From: Aphelenchoides besseyi
Lineage: Eukaryota; Nematoda; Chromadorea; Rhabditida; Aphelenchoididae
Assembly: GCA_024699855.1 (NCBI GenBank)
Contig: JAMPIQ010000002.1
Span: forward strand, 620,001 to 684,000
DNA: 64,000 nucleotides
Direction: 5' to 3'
In this document: positions 1-11,283 of the stretch, one piece after another
How the letters are laid out: every line of letters starts with the position of its first letter
Numbering within the stretch: position 1 is the first letter of the stretch
Translations under genes and position numbers: made by a program
Notes under the pieces: generated by a model
What the model saw: only the letters and a program-made list of their open reading frames with translations
Database searches by the model: none
What the model was told of the DNA's origin: nothing

Positions 1-857
1 AAAGAAAGAGAGCTTACCGTCCTCTCCTTCGACCAAATTGCTATCGACCGAACTCGACGGTTCATTCAACAATCTAACCGTTTCGAAAACCTCAGTGACA
101 GTTCATCCAATGAACACTGACAGAAGTCGATCAGGAGTTGAATCAGTAGACGAGAACTACCACTATACTATGCTACTAAACTTAAAACACGTCCGTCAGA
201 TCATCCATAAATGTGCTTTGACTTACAACGTCATAAACCGAATTTGAGGCTCACAATTGGAACTTCAAGTGTAAGTAGATCAGAAAATGAAGAAAAATCA
301 TCGTTTCTTTCAACATGCATTTGCGGAAAAGAATTCAAATTGTTGAATGATATGACGAGAAAGAACGAAAGTCTGGTTTGAACTCACGCGCTGATTCACA
401 TAGACAATCATCTGGAACCAGTGTTGTGTATTGGAAGATCAACGCAAACGGAATCAATCAACAGCACAAACAAGATTGAAGCGGTAATCAATGACTGAAA
501 CAACCAACCCTTAGAGAACAGACTTGAATTCGAACACAGAACAACACCGTAGTATTCAAACCGTGTACTACACGTCAAACCAAGTCATAAAACATTACAC
601 AACAAAAGCTATACCGTTGAAATCAACCCACTTACAAGATGCCTCGCGGAATCAAAACAAAGCATATAATCAAACGCTGGCTTATCATCAAAACAGCTAC
701 CGGAACTTTCTGGCATCCATTATGACTCGCAGTCGTTATCGAATTCCCCAACATGACCTGGCAACAGAGATATAAAGCCGAGATCCGAAAGACAGTGATT
801 CAGTTGTGATTGTAATTGCCAGCTAGCCTTCATCCTAGTCAGCCACTTATTCTAACT
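1..857. other. no gene recognised (upstream of first gene)
   Basis: Short overlapping ORFs only, none with recognisable protein character. A TATA-like ATATAAAG lies near 772, about 85 bp before the first likely start codon, and could belong to the gene at 858. Confidence 0.4.
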
Positions 858-1429
858 ATGGCCAAGCAATATGGAATCAAGGATTTCGAGAAGTTCTTTA
901 ACATGTAAAGTTGTTTGATTTATGTCTTTGAACTGTTTTATTTGTTTTCAGCAGATACAACCGCAAATGTCAACAACTCTGTCTCTTCGTTGACAAATTC
1001 GGCAATTGTCAACAGCCGGTGCAGAAGACCGGATGGCTATGGAGTCAATGCAACGATGCCACGACACTGCAAGACTTCTGCCGGTTGGTTCGGCAGAAGT
1101 CGCCAGAAGAACACATCTTCTGCCAGCGACACCAGAAGACTCGACGTCATGACCACGACGCCTATCACAAGTCGGGTCTGAGTCCCCTCGACGAGTTGAG
1201 GATGCGCCTTAACCTCCAATATAGTTATGGCTTCATCGCAGATGATGGACATCAAAGTTGGCACCGGCACCTGCTACGACAGATGGACTGGATGCCGAAC
1301 AAGCAGAAGATGAACCTAATGAAACTGGCCCTCAACCATATGAATGTGGCTCGCCAGAACAGATCTCCACCGGCACCACTGTTCGATAGAATCATGGTTG
1401 AATGTCGGCAGCTTGATTGTAATTTTTAA
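858..1429 (+). CDS. hypothetical Cys-rich protein, two exons
   Basis: Start ATG at 858; exon 1 ends in AT, then an intron beginning GTAAAG near 905 and ending TTTTCAG near 951, after which the frame stays open to TAA at 1429. The predicted product is about 175 residues. It begins MAKQYGIKDFEKFF and has paired cysteines (CQQLC, SQC, DFC, IFC, ECRQLDC). No signal peptide is visible from this start; the frame is open a further 15 codons upstream to a stop, so an upstream exon is possible. I do not recognise the family. A T-rich 3' end with a TTTATTTTATAAAT run follows the stop. Gene reality is likely; function unknown. Confidence 0.55.
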
Positions 1430-1526
1430 TTGTTTATTGTTCAACCGGTTTTTTATTTTATAAATCTCTTATTTTACCATCAGTTCAGTCAAGATCAAGC
1501 AAATTAGTGAGTAAGCCATTTGAGGT

Positions 1527-1911
1527 GTTCAATCACCTCGAATGCACTCAATTCGTGGCCTTTGTCTATCGTAGTTCAACTTGCTCGACTCCTAGAACCA
1601 ACACCATTGCACTGCATGATCCATGGTCGTTTGCTCGACACTCGTCTCACTGCTTTCTCGAAACCAAGCTCGCACCCGTTCTTCTTTTCACTCACAACCG
1701 GCGTCACTTCGATTGTAGAGCGCACCGAGTCGGCAGGATCAAAGAGCTCTGGACACTCGAAAGCATCGTTCTCCGATTGGCTGCCGACTTCGCACGCGGT
1801 TGAACGGAAACTCTCAGCCGACGCCGGTGCTTTCCTTCCCCTACGAAATTGTGGAGGAAAGATATTTTCCGTGAATGTTACTTGGAAATGTTTTCCAAGG
1901 AAACTACTAAT
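1527..1911 (-). CDS. possible exon without visible start
   Basis: On the minus strand a frame is open for about 125 codons, from a stop near 1911 to TGA near 1527, in a segment clearly richer in G+C than its surroundings. The translation looks protein-like (for example SENDAFECPELFDPADSVRS). There is no ATG at the left of this frame; a splice acceptor (AACCAATTAG) precedes it. Two shorter plus-strand ORFs overlap it, so the coding strand is not certain. No family recognised. Confidence 0.3.
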
Positions 1912-1929
1912 TGGTTAACTTCACGCAAA

Positions 1930-4900
1930 ATATTTCGTTTAACCTCAATCTTTTATTAAAGTTTATAAGTGAATGATTACACTGATAGTACATTTCTTAT
2001 TTTTGATAGCTCTACTCGGACAATAGATCGTTGTATTGATATTTTCAACGTCAAGTGGTTCAGGAATGGCCATTTTTAGCTTCGGAAAATCTGTGGATTT
2101 AAGGAATTTGCTTTTGTTCCAATTGAAGTCGTTTTTAGTTGTTCTAGCATCACAAGTAAATTTCGGTTGTACTTATTTGACTACAGGCATCGTCGGTTGT
2201 TTGAAAGCTGAAATGCGTCTTATACTCGCGCTGATAGTTGCTCTGAAGTCATTCTATCCGTCAGTTAGCGGTTTATTTGTTCGTCTTCAGTTTCTATTAC
2301 TGCAAGAGCCCTAAGTTACCATTCGATTGTTTCGCACAAACCAGTAGGTCGAGCTTTCCTTCTTTGCTTTGCAAGTTTGTAGGTAGTGATCTTCTCGAGT
2401 GATGAGACTCTCAAGAATGTTTGTTCCGTACGATCTGTAATTCCGAATATTCAATAAGTAAGTTTGCGAACTTATTGTTCTTGTATTTCATTTAGTTCGT
2501 TCATTATATTCTTGACTTCGGGAAAGAACTCTGAATTATCATCTCATTTCCGTTCTGTTTGCCACACATAGCTCACAACATTTTTCCTTTACGTTCCTTG
2601 ATGATTATCTGGCACAAACAAACTTCTTTGAGGATTGATAAACCATTTGAATCAAGATCTTAAAGTGTTCTTCTTTTGAATAAGTTGGATTCCGTTGTGT
2701 TCGTTAATATTGATTGTGGATCGATTGAACTCTAGGATCATTGCTGTTCTTTTCTTACTTTTTTAATAGTCAGATAAGCTTGTTATGGTCTTTTTAGGTC
2801 GTTGGGTTTGTTGCTACTTCGAGGATATCCCGTTTGCATGTCTTTTGGTTGTCGTTTCACTGGAATTTCATTCATTTTCAGCGCAAATTCCGTCTTACAA
2901 AGTTCTTTAATTGACCCAGTTAACCTCACTGATGATTAGAAGCTCGAATGGTTTTGTTCCGCCGCTCTTGTTTAGGACCTCGTACTTACAATTCGGCAAT
3001 GAGATTGACGACTCGTAATTCTGGTGTGGTTTTGTGTCAAACAAATTTTGAATCGTTTTGTACTTGAGATATTGACCTTTGAGTATCCGCACATTTTGAC
3101 AGTTATAAAAATAAAGTATTCGAACTATTAACGGAAAGTACAATTTTCTGATTACAATGGTTAGTTTAGGGATCTGCTAACACAGCAACATCAATCGCTC
3201 TTTTAACTTCCGTTCTATGGCTGTACTGTCGTTTTTCATTTGAATCATCATCTTCCATTAAACTTTTTATTTCCGTATTCACCTGTGGTTCTTGGCATTT
3301 TCGATTTAGCAATGTAGAGTGACCTCAAATCTCATTCTCCACTTCTCCGGTTGCTCTTCGTCTATCTATAGGGATCTTACGTTCACTTTTTTGTATTTTG
3401 GACAATCACTATACCTTGAGATGCCCATCGACAGAGCTCCCAATGTCCACCTGCAGTTACTTAAACATCTTGTGCAAGTTGTTTTACTTGAAAGGTTCCG
3501 CACTGAATTCTTCAAAAAACTTATCCGCCACTTAACTTCTCGGGTCAAAATCGTTGGTTTTTTTGTGGTTATTCGGAAGTTTGACGTTTCTTAATAGCTA
3601 TTCTACAAGTTTGTTTAAGTCATTCTGGAGGCAAGAACGTTAGTTAAAGAGTAAGCTCAAGTACATTCATTTGTTACTCAAAGCCATTGATCTCAACGTA
3701 CTTCCCATAAATAATATTATGCACCAACTTCTCAACCTTCTAGTCACTTGTAATTGCCATCAAAATCCACGCAATTCAACGGCAACACGCTTTTGAACGA
3801 GGCTTCTTAATCGACAAAAATGGGAATCTCGAGCAAAAAACGACTTCACGCAGAAACTGACGCAAAAGGCGCTTGAAAGGAAAAAGATCGGCGGTTGATT
3901 TGCAAACCGCAAAAAAATCTCGAGTGAGCGACGCTCAAAAAAGTTTGCGGCAACGTTCGAATTGCCGTCGAAGTTCATCTCTAGCATCGAAGTCCACTAA
4001 CCAAATCGCGAGTTGGAAGCAACGAGAAATCACACGTCCATGTCAACAGATCAATTGGAACGATGGCCTCAATAAATTCGTGGATCAGAAGGCATGACAA
4101 GTGACAACACAAAACGATCATTCAAAAGGCTTTTTGATAATTGACGACTAAAGAAAGGTCGTTTGTAGGTTACAAGCACACCGATCAGTTGCCCTTGAAG
4201 TTAATCCGTGATTTCGATTAATCTCAATATCCCAAATAAAGTCTCTAATGAGAACCCCGATGATCATTTTGAGTGTGTTGACGAACCCGTTAAGTTCCTC
4301 GTTGACTCCTGGACGTAAGTTAGATGGTGAGTTGATTGATCGACAAACTTTAAAAGTGGTTTGAACTCTCAACTTCGCGTTGAGCTCTCAAACCCACGAA
4401 TGAACTTTGATGGTCTTTGCGGTGCGCCGCAAGCACGGAAAAAGATAGGCGAGGATTCCGCTTAGTACAAAAAAGAAGATTAAACGTCTCCATCGACGAC
4501 TAGCAATGGCGAGCAAAACCAATCGATTGATCTTCGTTGACTGATCGGCGCGCAGATATCCGTCGTGGCGCGCGATCGTGCGTCTTTTGCGGGTATTCGA
4601 CGTCGTTTTGCGAAATGATTTTGGCTAATTTCAACATCAAGACTTGCGTCTCCGACTTTTGGCCACCAGTCGAGCTAATCAGTCGGCAGAAGACGACGCG
4701 AAAGTTTTGTTTCCGAGGAACGCAGGTTCGATTCTTCGCGTCGCGGAATCGGTGCTTTTTGGTATCGCGCAAATAACGGATTCTCGAAATTTCGAGTTTT
4801 CGATTCGTCTGCGTTTTTCATTAGCCGCCTTCCTGACTTATCAACTCGATTGCATTTTTGCGATCATCCGCGCGCATTCGGAACGTTTTTTGGCGAAATT

Positions 4901-5020
4901 GTTGTCGAAGTCGTTTGTCTTGTGAGATCGATCAAAAAGGCAAATTCATTTGCTCACCGTTTTACAGCGCGCAAAACAACTTCCCCACCACGCAATCGAC
5001 GTTTACTCCTGCATATGATT
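1930..5020. other. gene-poor stretch with minus-oriented CGGAA motifs
   Basis: No convincing gene. TTCCG (CGGAA read on the minus strand) occurs about ten times between 1868 and 3500 (1868, 2424, 2441, 2548, 2690, 2888, 2957, 3208, 3271, 3496), against about three on the plus strand. The part from 3750 to 5000 is richer in CG dinucleotides (many TCG/GCG words) and contains several short overlapping ORFs that look like noise. It probably includes the promoter of the NHX gene. Confidence 0.4.
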
Positions 5021-5025
5021 TTTAG
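5019..5025 (+). promoter_or_regulatory. probable spliced-leader trans-splice acceptor
   Basis: ATTTTTAG ends 3 nt before the NHX start ATG at 5029, with no matching upstream exon. In nematodes such an isolated acceptor just before the first ATG usually marks SL1 addition. Inference from position and consensus only. Confidence 0.45.
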
Positions 5026-5028
5026 ACG

Positions 5029-7540
5029 ATGAAGACGCAAATTTTGGTTTGGCTGTTGATTGCCGCTTGCGTGCGCGCGAATCCCGAGAACAATGGAACG
5101 TCGACGTCGGTGAGTTGCGTGTTTTCGACTGCCAATGCATTCCTTCAGGTCTTCGGTCTTCACTGGGATCACGTGGAGGCACCGATGATGGTTTCGATTT
5201 GGATTTTGACGGCAAGTGTCGCGAAGATTCGTAAGTCCGCTTCTCGGGGTCTTTACTGATCTTCTTGCATCAGTTTTCCACGTGAACAAACGGTTCGGTG
5301 AAGCGCTACCTGACTCGGCACTGCTCATCGCCATTGGACTTCTGCTGGGCTTCGCATTGCAGTCGAGTGATATAAACGCAAATCTTTTTAACTTGAGTGG
5401 ATCAACATTCTTTCTCTACTTGCTACCTCCGATTATCTTCGATGCTGGTAAGTGGGTAGCCAGCAATTCTGATGCTTCTTAGGTTATTTCATGCCGAATC
5501 GTTTGTTGTTTGAGAATTTTGGCAGTGTCATGACTTTCGCTGTCTTCGGCACCATCTACAATATGATCGCCATCGGACTGACGTTGGGCCTTTGCTCCAG
5601 CTACGGTCTCTTTAGCATCTCGTTAACGTATACCGAAGCCTTCTTGTTCTCGTCCTTGATTAGTGCTGTTGATCCGGTGGCTGTGATTACGGTCTTCGAA
5701 GAGATGCACGTCAACGAGTTTCTTTTCATCAACGTCTTCGGCGAAGCTTTATTCAACGATGGAATTGCCGCTGCGGCCTTCCAAATCGTAAATCGCCTTC
5801 TTGTAACAAACGAAACGAATTTGAATGCTCGTGAATATGTTGAATACAGTTGTTTGTTTGTTGCCGTTGCGTTAGGCGGAGTTTTCGTTGGAATCGTTGC
5901 GGCGTTTGTTTGTAGTTTGGCAACAAGGTCCGTGACTTGTTTTTGCAATTTGAGTTCGTTTTTAGATTCACTCAACGGGTTAAGATTGTTGGTCCGGTGT
6001 TCATTTTTGTCTTTCCGTATATGAGCTATTTAATCTCCGAGATGTTTGGCGTTTCGGCGCTTTTGGCGTAAGCTTTCCCATTCCTATGCTTTAACTTCTG
6101 GGCTTCAGAATTTGTTGTTGTGGAATTGTCATGAAACAATACGTAAAAGAGAATATAACGCATGAAGCAGCAAGTTCAGTGAAGTACTTTATCAAGATGC
6201 TTTCAAATGTGAGTTCGTAGATGCGTATTCTTGAACATCGTTTAGTCATCTGAGACGGTTGTTTTCATGTTTTTGGGTTTGTCCACAATGAGCAGTCACC
6301 AGTACTTTGATTTCTGGTTTGTTGTTGTCACCGTAACGGCGTGTTTGATTTACCGGACGATTGGTTTGTTTGCTGAAACAGCTCGTTAACAACAAACTTC
6401 AGGAGTTTTGTTTCAATGCGCGATTCTAAATCGATACACGAATAAGAAGTTTACAATGGAAGATCAGTTCATATTGTCGTATGGAGGATTGCGTGGTGCA
6501 ATTGCTTTCGGTTTGTTAAGTTCGGTTCCCGATGGCGTGGCTGCTAAGGACATGTTCGCTACAACTACGATCATAGTCATTTGTTTTACCGTTTTCTTAC
6601 AAGTGAGTGTCCAGTTGAGCGCTCGTTGATATTGACGTTTAGGGCTCTACGATTCGACCTCTGTTAGCGTGGCTTAAAGTCGAACAAGCGGAAGAACGGC
6701 ACGCAACGATGGTTGAGCAGGTGTACAACAAATACTTCGACTACACGATGACAGGTGATATTGAAATGTTGAGGTTTGAATTTGTGAGTTTTGCAGGAAT
6801 CGAAGATATAGTGGGTCAAAAAGGCAAGCATTCGATTCGTGATTGGTTCGAACGTTTGAATGCGAAGATTCTGAAACCGTTGCTCGTAAAACACACGACT
6901 AGAAACGTTTTCGATGCCTCACAAGTGAGTTTTCAGCTCCAACCTGAATTTATCGGTTTAGATCGTACGTGCTTACAACAAGCTGGCGATCAAAGAAGCG
7001 ATTTCGAACTTGGAAATGAAGACGATTCGAGATAATCGGTGAGTTCATCGCGCTATTTAATTAAACTGGTTATCTGAAGTCAAACTTCGATCAAAAGTCT
7101 TCCACCGAATTCTAACTACCAACAACGACAAACGTTCAATGAGGTGAGTGTTTCTGAATTCATTCGAAATTAATCGTTGGCTTGAAGTTTATGGCATCAC
7201 AAGAGAACGTTGACACGCTCTACGGAATGCTCAGGAATTTGATGATGGAAATTCACAGCCAGAACGGCACTCAATCTCGACCTTCGGACACTCAACGAGC
7301 AGTGATTGCTGCTGCCATGGATGAACGTGAAGAAGACGACATCAAAGACGACTACATTACTGCCATCAATTCACGTCCAACAAGAAGAAACAATCCATTG
7401 GTAAGCACGAAGCCTAGGCATTTTCATTTCGTTTGCAGTTATCCGGTGGTCATTCCGAGCCGTTGACCGCAACCAATCGACTTGCTCGCCAACTGTCGCA
7501 GCCGGTGATTCGCGAGAAAGGCGACCAATCACTCGCATAA
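5029..7540 (+). CDS. nhx: Na+/H+ exchanger (SLC9/NHX family)
   Basis: Electroneutral Na+/H+ antiporter of the NHE/SLC9A family; nematode NHX proteins control pH and Na+ at epithelial membranes. It is spread over about a dozen exons with introns of roughly 36-55 nt (for example GTGAGTTGCG...TTCAG at 5110-5149). The N terminus MKTQILVWLLIAACVRA is a signal or first TM segment, followed by a short loop and 10-12 TM helices. Diagnostic motifs: PPIIFDAGYF, DPVAVITVFEEMHVNEFLF followed by FGEALFNDG (family norm FGESLLND), and YGGLRGAIAFGLL. The cytosolic tail includes LAIKEAISNLEMK and an acidic DEREEDDIKDD stretch, ending at TAA 7540. AATAAA at 7595 fits a polyA signal. The total of about 630 residues is normal for the family. 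The exact paralogue (plasma membrane versus endosomal) is not resolved, although the signal-like N terminus and long tail favour a plasma-membrane type. Confidence 0.93.
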
Positions 7541-7825
7541 TCTCCTCTCAACGATACTCATTTAGAATACTTTCTATACGGCGTACAATTTCAAAATAAA
7601 CTTGTGACATTCACATTAATGGAAGCCGGAGGATTAACCGGAAAAAACAAGCAGGTGAAAAGTTTGTTCTCGGATTTCCCTTTCTTCTTAAGTACCTTTT
7701 CATCGTACAAAGAAGTGGAGCAGCTGAAATAGAGTTAAGGCGGAGACTCGAAGGATCAAAACGACAGCTAGAAAACGGTCGTGACTTCTGGCCTTTTAGT
7801 TTGTTTTGAACACAAAACTCTCGAC

Positions 7826-8263
7826 ATGAATTTTGTTTTCGCTCTTCTCATCTTATGTTACGGTATTTCGGTGAATGGAACGAAACGTAAGTTAGGTCGA
7901 TGATTGTTGTTCACGAAGAGTTTGTGTGCAAGTTCAAGACGGAAATATCGCCGCCCTCTCAAACGTAAGCGGTTTGACTATTTGCGTCAACAGACTTTCA
8001 CAACATCGTTGCGGGTGGTCTTCCGTTGAAATCGCGTGATTCAGCAGTGCAATGACATTTTGAAAAGTTTAGTCAACGAGCTTATGATCGTGCACTTGGA
8101 AGACGTTCTGATGCCCATCGACTCGCGAACACATGCATCGGAAGGAGTGGTGAATGCGAACGGTGAGATCGTCTACCGTGATGAGTATACGGTACTTGAG
8201 TCCAAAAAGAACAAATTCAAGGGTTTCATTTTGCCGCTCATTCCCCTCGGCCTTTACGGCTAA
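7826..8263 (+). CDS. small secreted protein, unknown family
   Basis: ATG at 7826 opens a signal peptide (MNFVFALLILCYGISVNG). Best splicing removes an intron from about 7887 to the CAAG near 7929-7934, then a second of about 80 nt from GTAAGCGG to ATTCAG near 8046. This gives a product of about 103 residues ending LPLIPLGLYG at TAA 8263. The middle part contains a conserved-looking helix (CNDILKSLVNELMIVHLEDV). The second intron is longer than most here, but shorter choices run into stops. AATAAA follows at about 8283. Same strand as and 285 bp after NHX; no functional link visible. Confidence 0.6.
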
Positions 8264-8631
8264 TCGAATTGTCGTATCGTGGAAATAAACTTGCAATTTG
8301 CAAAAGTAATTAGAAGCAAAAACTTTTCGTGTAGACGACGTCCGGAGCAAAGTTCGGTAGGCGAGAGTGTCCTTTGGCACGCATCGTGAATTTAATTTGC
8401 GGAATCATGGTCTTCAAGCACTTGCAGGGACTTCATTGGCCAAGAAGTGATTGTTAAAAATTGCGACGTTTGTCACAAAAAATGTTACTTCCGTGTTGTT
8501 TGGCGGATTCGTTAGCGTGGATCTTCGACGTTTTGATGTCGTTTCCTTGTTGCGTTCAAGTAATCGGCTTTTCGGTCTCTACAAAACGTGCACGCAAGAA
8601 ATGGGCGTGTTTACCTGATGGCAAAAGCGTC

Positions 8632-8639
8632 TATAAAAG
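8632..8639 (+). promoter_or_regulatory. TATA box of the secreted-protein gene at 8693
   Basis: A perfect TATAAAAG about 53 bp before the ATG at 8693. Similar TATA boxes precede three other compact genes in this window. Confidence 0.6.
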
Positions 8640-8692
8640 CCGTTCTGTTCTGTGGATTTGTGAATCTTGGTTTGTGTTTCGATTAGCGTAGA

Positions 8693-9373
8693 ATGCGTTC
8701 TTTCTTCTTTACGACGGCGCTTCTTTTTGTGACAAAAACGTTCGGCGAGGAATTGGATTTTAGTGCGTCCAGCGGCGGCTACATCATCGAAGGAACTTTC
8801 GATTACGCCGATGCGCCAGTGGGTACCAAATTTTGGTGAGTTTGCCGAGCATCTTCACGCAAGGTCAATCGACGCTTTGTAGGCTGTGTTTCGACTACGA
8901 AGCGTCGAAGCAGTTCGATTCGCTGACACGCGCCACACGCACGTCGATTCCCGATTGGCGTCAACGGCTGCCGATCAGCGAGTATCCGGAAGAGAAGTGC
9001 GGTGGTCGGGCACTAGCGAACGTCAACGCTTATTGGTTCGCGATTCGCGGTGAACTGTTGAAGGGCGGTCGACTGGGAGTCAAGTTCGTGAACACTGCCG
9101 AGCCACTTAACTCGGAAACTCAATTGAATTCGAATTCGAAGAAACCACTGTATTGGCAGATCGTTGTGACAAGTGCGGTAAGAGCAGACAAACCAATTAG
9201 TTAACCTCGGCTTTCAGTCCTCCTTTGTCGATACGGTCGAGATGTTGGGTGTCGGCGGTGTCCAAGTGCCGAGTCCCGTTGCATCGGTTCATTTCCGTCT
9301 CTCGGGTTCGACGGTACGAATGAGCTCACTGTCTACTAATTTGCAAACCATCGTATCGAATCTAAATTGGTAA
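8693..9373 (+). CDS. secreted protein of about 200 residues, unknown family
   Basis: Three exons. Exon 1 (8693-8835) encodes a signal peptide (MRSFFFTTALLFVTKTFGEE) and SASSGGYIIEGTFDYADAPVG. The intron GTGAGTTTGCC...TTTGTAG joins to LCFDYEASKQFDSLTR, and a second intron (GTAAGAGCAG...TTTCAG, ending 9217) joins to a 52-codon last exon ending NLQTIVSNLNW at TAA 9373. Frames match exactly across both junctions. The product looks like a small beta-rich secreted domain, but I do not recognise it. AATAAA at about 9401. The strong TATA box suggests regulated or tissue-specific expression, by inference. Confidence 0.75.
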
Positions 9374-9888
9374 TTCGTCGTTGTAGACTTGTAATACCGA
9401 AATAAACACTTTGTGTGTGGTCTCCAGATTGCCATTTGCTAATGCACTTTCACTTCGCTGTTGAGACAAATCCGGCTCAGCGGGTTTATCCGAGAGCAAT
9501 AGCAACGAGTTAAAAGTGCAGCTAATTCGGTTTGCGGTTGTCTGAAGCCGATGATGACATTCGCATTCCGAAGATCATATCTCGCAGTCATTAGTCTCAT
9601 TTCCGAGTTTTTTGGCTTTGAAGTTGGGACTGAAAGTGGAAATGCGAAGACCAAACACTTCACCGATGATAACCACAGTATGTGGACCTTGAAGCTCGGA
9701 TTCATCAAGAAGTTTCTATCGAGTTGACAAAATGATTTGAATTCGATTTCATGTGAACAACATCTTTTGTTCGAAGAGACCATTGAGAACTTCCGATTTG
9801 TTGCGAAATTTCAATTAAACCCAATAGGCTCACGGAATCGGAAACACGCAACATTTCGATTATACGCAGAACGTTTATTGATGCAAAT
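9374..9888. other. intergenic, no gene seen
   Basis: Short overlapping ORFs on both strands without recognisable features, between two convergent genes. Confidence 0.4.
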
Positions 9889-10983
9889 TCAAACATTTTG
9901 TGAAGAGAATATGGGTTGCGACGGTCGAGTCATCGGATTCAGACACATGCTCGTGGGTCCATTTTTTTGTCGTCCAAATTTGCCCCGCAGAGTTCGTCGA
10001 ATCGAGCGATTAACGCAAAGGTAAATGACACCCGGCAATCCTTGTGATAGCAGATAGAAAGTCGAGGCGGTCAGTGTTGTGAAGAAGTTTACGGAAATAA
10101 ATTGCATTCCGACGTAACAGGTGGATGCAACGAAATGAACGACTCCAATCAACACAATCTGAATGTAAAGCTGAAAACGGGAAGACGTCAACTTGTGAAC
10201 AGGAAACTCACTCGTTTTTCTCGTCGTAGCGAATTTGGAATCTCTGGAGACGCCAACGCCGTGGCTCGCATGTACAGGGCAATCAACGTGCTGTAGATCA
10301 TTAACTCGGTAACACAAACAAAGAGGTTATTTATCGAATGAATCGAACTGTGATAGATAATCCCGAAGTCGTCGAAATAGCCGTAAAAGGGATTGAAGAA
10401 CCATGCCATTTGAATTCCCGAATACAACGGTGGCTGCGAGTAGAAGAAGACGTAGAGCATGTAAACCAATGGAATAGACATCCAAATGTAAATTCGAAGA
10501 CCGCTGAAAAGTCGATCAGCCAATCCATTGCCGTAGAGCTCGCAACACCGATTAATACCCAAGAGCATGTTTGTGAACGTCGAACCGCACCACGTTGCCA
10601 ATCCAACACATCCGAAGACATAAATCAAAGTCGGATGCGTGCAAAATATTGCTCCTTCAATTGCCAAGACCCCCGTAACACCACCGCTCGCTTGAAGTCC
10701 AACAATGTGAATAAAACTCAATTGTAACATCAGTTTGTAGGATGCAAGATGTCGATGTTCGTAGGCGAGCATCCCAAAAACGACCAGAACGTAAAGAACC
10801 TAAGGAGAAAGTTGAGTGCCCATCTTCAAAACTGACCGTAAAAAGGACGTAGGCGAATAGTATCACAACACCCAAAAGAACGTGTTTCCGCTCTTCGATC
10901 GTGTATTTGGATTCGTTGAAGAAGGTTGGCGAACAGTTGTAATGCAAAGCATAGACGTCAGACCTGAACAACAGAACGTCCAT
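9889..10983 (-). CDS. serpentine receptor class T (SRT) chemoreceptor
   Basis: Seven-TM receptor of the nematode SRT family (Pfam 7TM_GPCR_Srt), presumed to detect odorants in sensory neurons. Start ATG at 10983. The N terminus carries the family signature, ALHYNCS followed by an ERKHVLLGVV segment leading into TM1. Three exons are joined by introns GTCAGTTTTG...CCTTAG near 10800-10838 and GTGAGTTTCC...TTTCAG near 10172-10213. Later motifs: LGINRCCELY at the end of TM3, a central SQPPLYSG extracellular loop, NNLFVCVTELMIYSTLIALYMRA in TM5, and STFYLLSQGLPGVIYLCVNRSIRR in TM7. Length is about 335 residues, standard for SRT, and no lesion was found. A second SRT gene lies at 62257-63480. Confidence 0.9.
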
Positions 10984-11034
10984 CTTCGAGGTTGCTTAAA
11001 ACGCTTTCTATAATCGAAATGGCGAGTTACCACA

Positions 11035-11271
11035 TTAGTCCATAACTTTTAACCTCAAATTACACCTCTTATAATGTAATCCGTTAATGTCGCTTGAAAA
11101 CCAATTATCAGATTCAACTCCGACGCATTTAATTGTGATCCGTCTGTTAGTGTCAGAGATCTTGTTATTCGAGGACGTCGATTTGTTTTGAATGTTCTCA
11201 TTCTCTTCAATTGTGACGACCAAAACGAGAGGCCAAACCAACGGCTGCAACGGCCGGTTTCTCGTCGACAT
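11035..11271 (-). CDS. hypothetical small ORF
   Basis: 78 codons from ATG 11271, with a hydrophobic LVWPLVLVVT near the N terminus and a polar Asn/Ser-rich middle, 52 bp upstream of the SRT start on the same strand. No family recognised; it may be spurious promoter-region sequence. Confidence 0.25.
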   Translation of the reverse strand: MSTRNRPLQPLVWPLVLVVTIEENENIQNKSTSSNNKISDTNRRITIKCVGVESDNWFSSDINGLHYKRCNLRLKVMD

Positions 11272-11283
11272 CAGTTTTGAGTC

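Noticed and set aside
3319..3594. 91-codon plus-strand ORF
   Set aside because: Overlapping ORF on the other strand, no coding-like composition or splice context; lies in the CGGAA domain.
4690..4760. tRNA-like GGTTCGATTC box near 4727
   Set aside because: No matching acceptor, D or anticodon stems can be folded around it.
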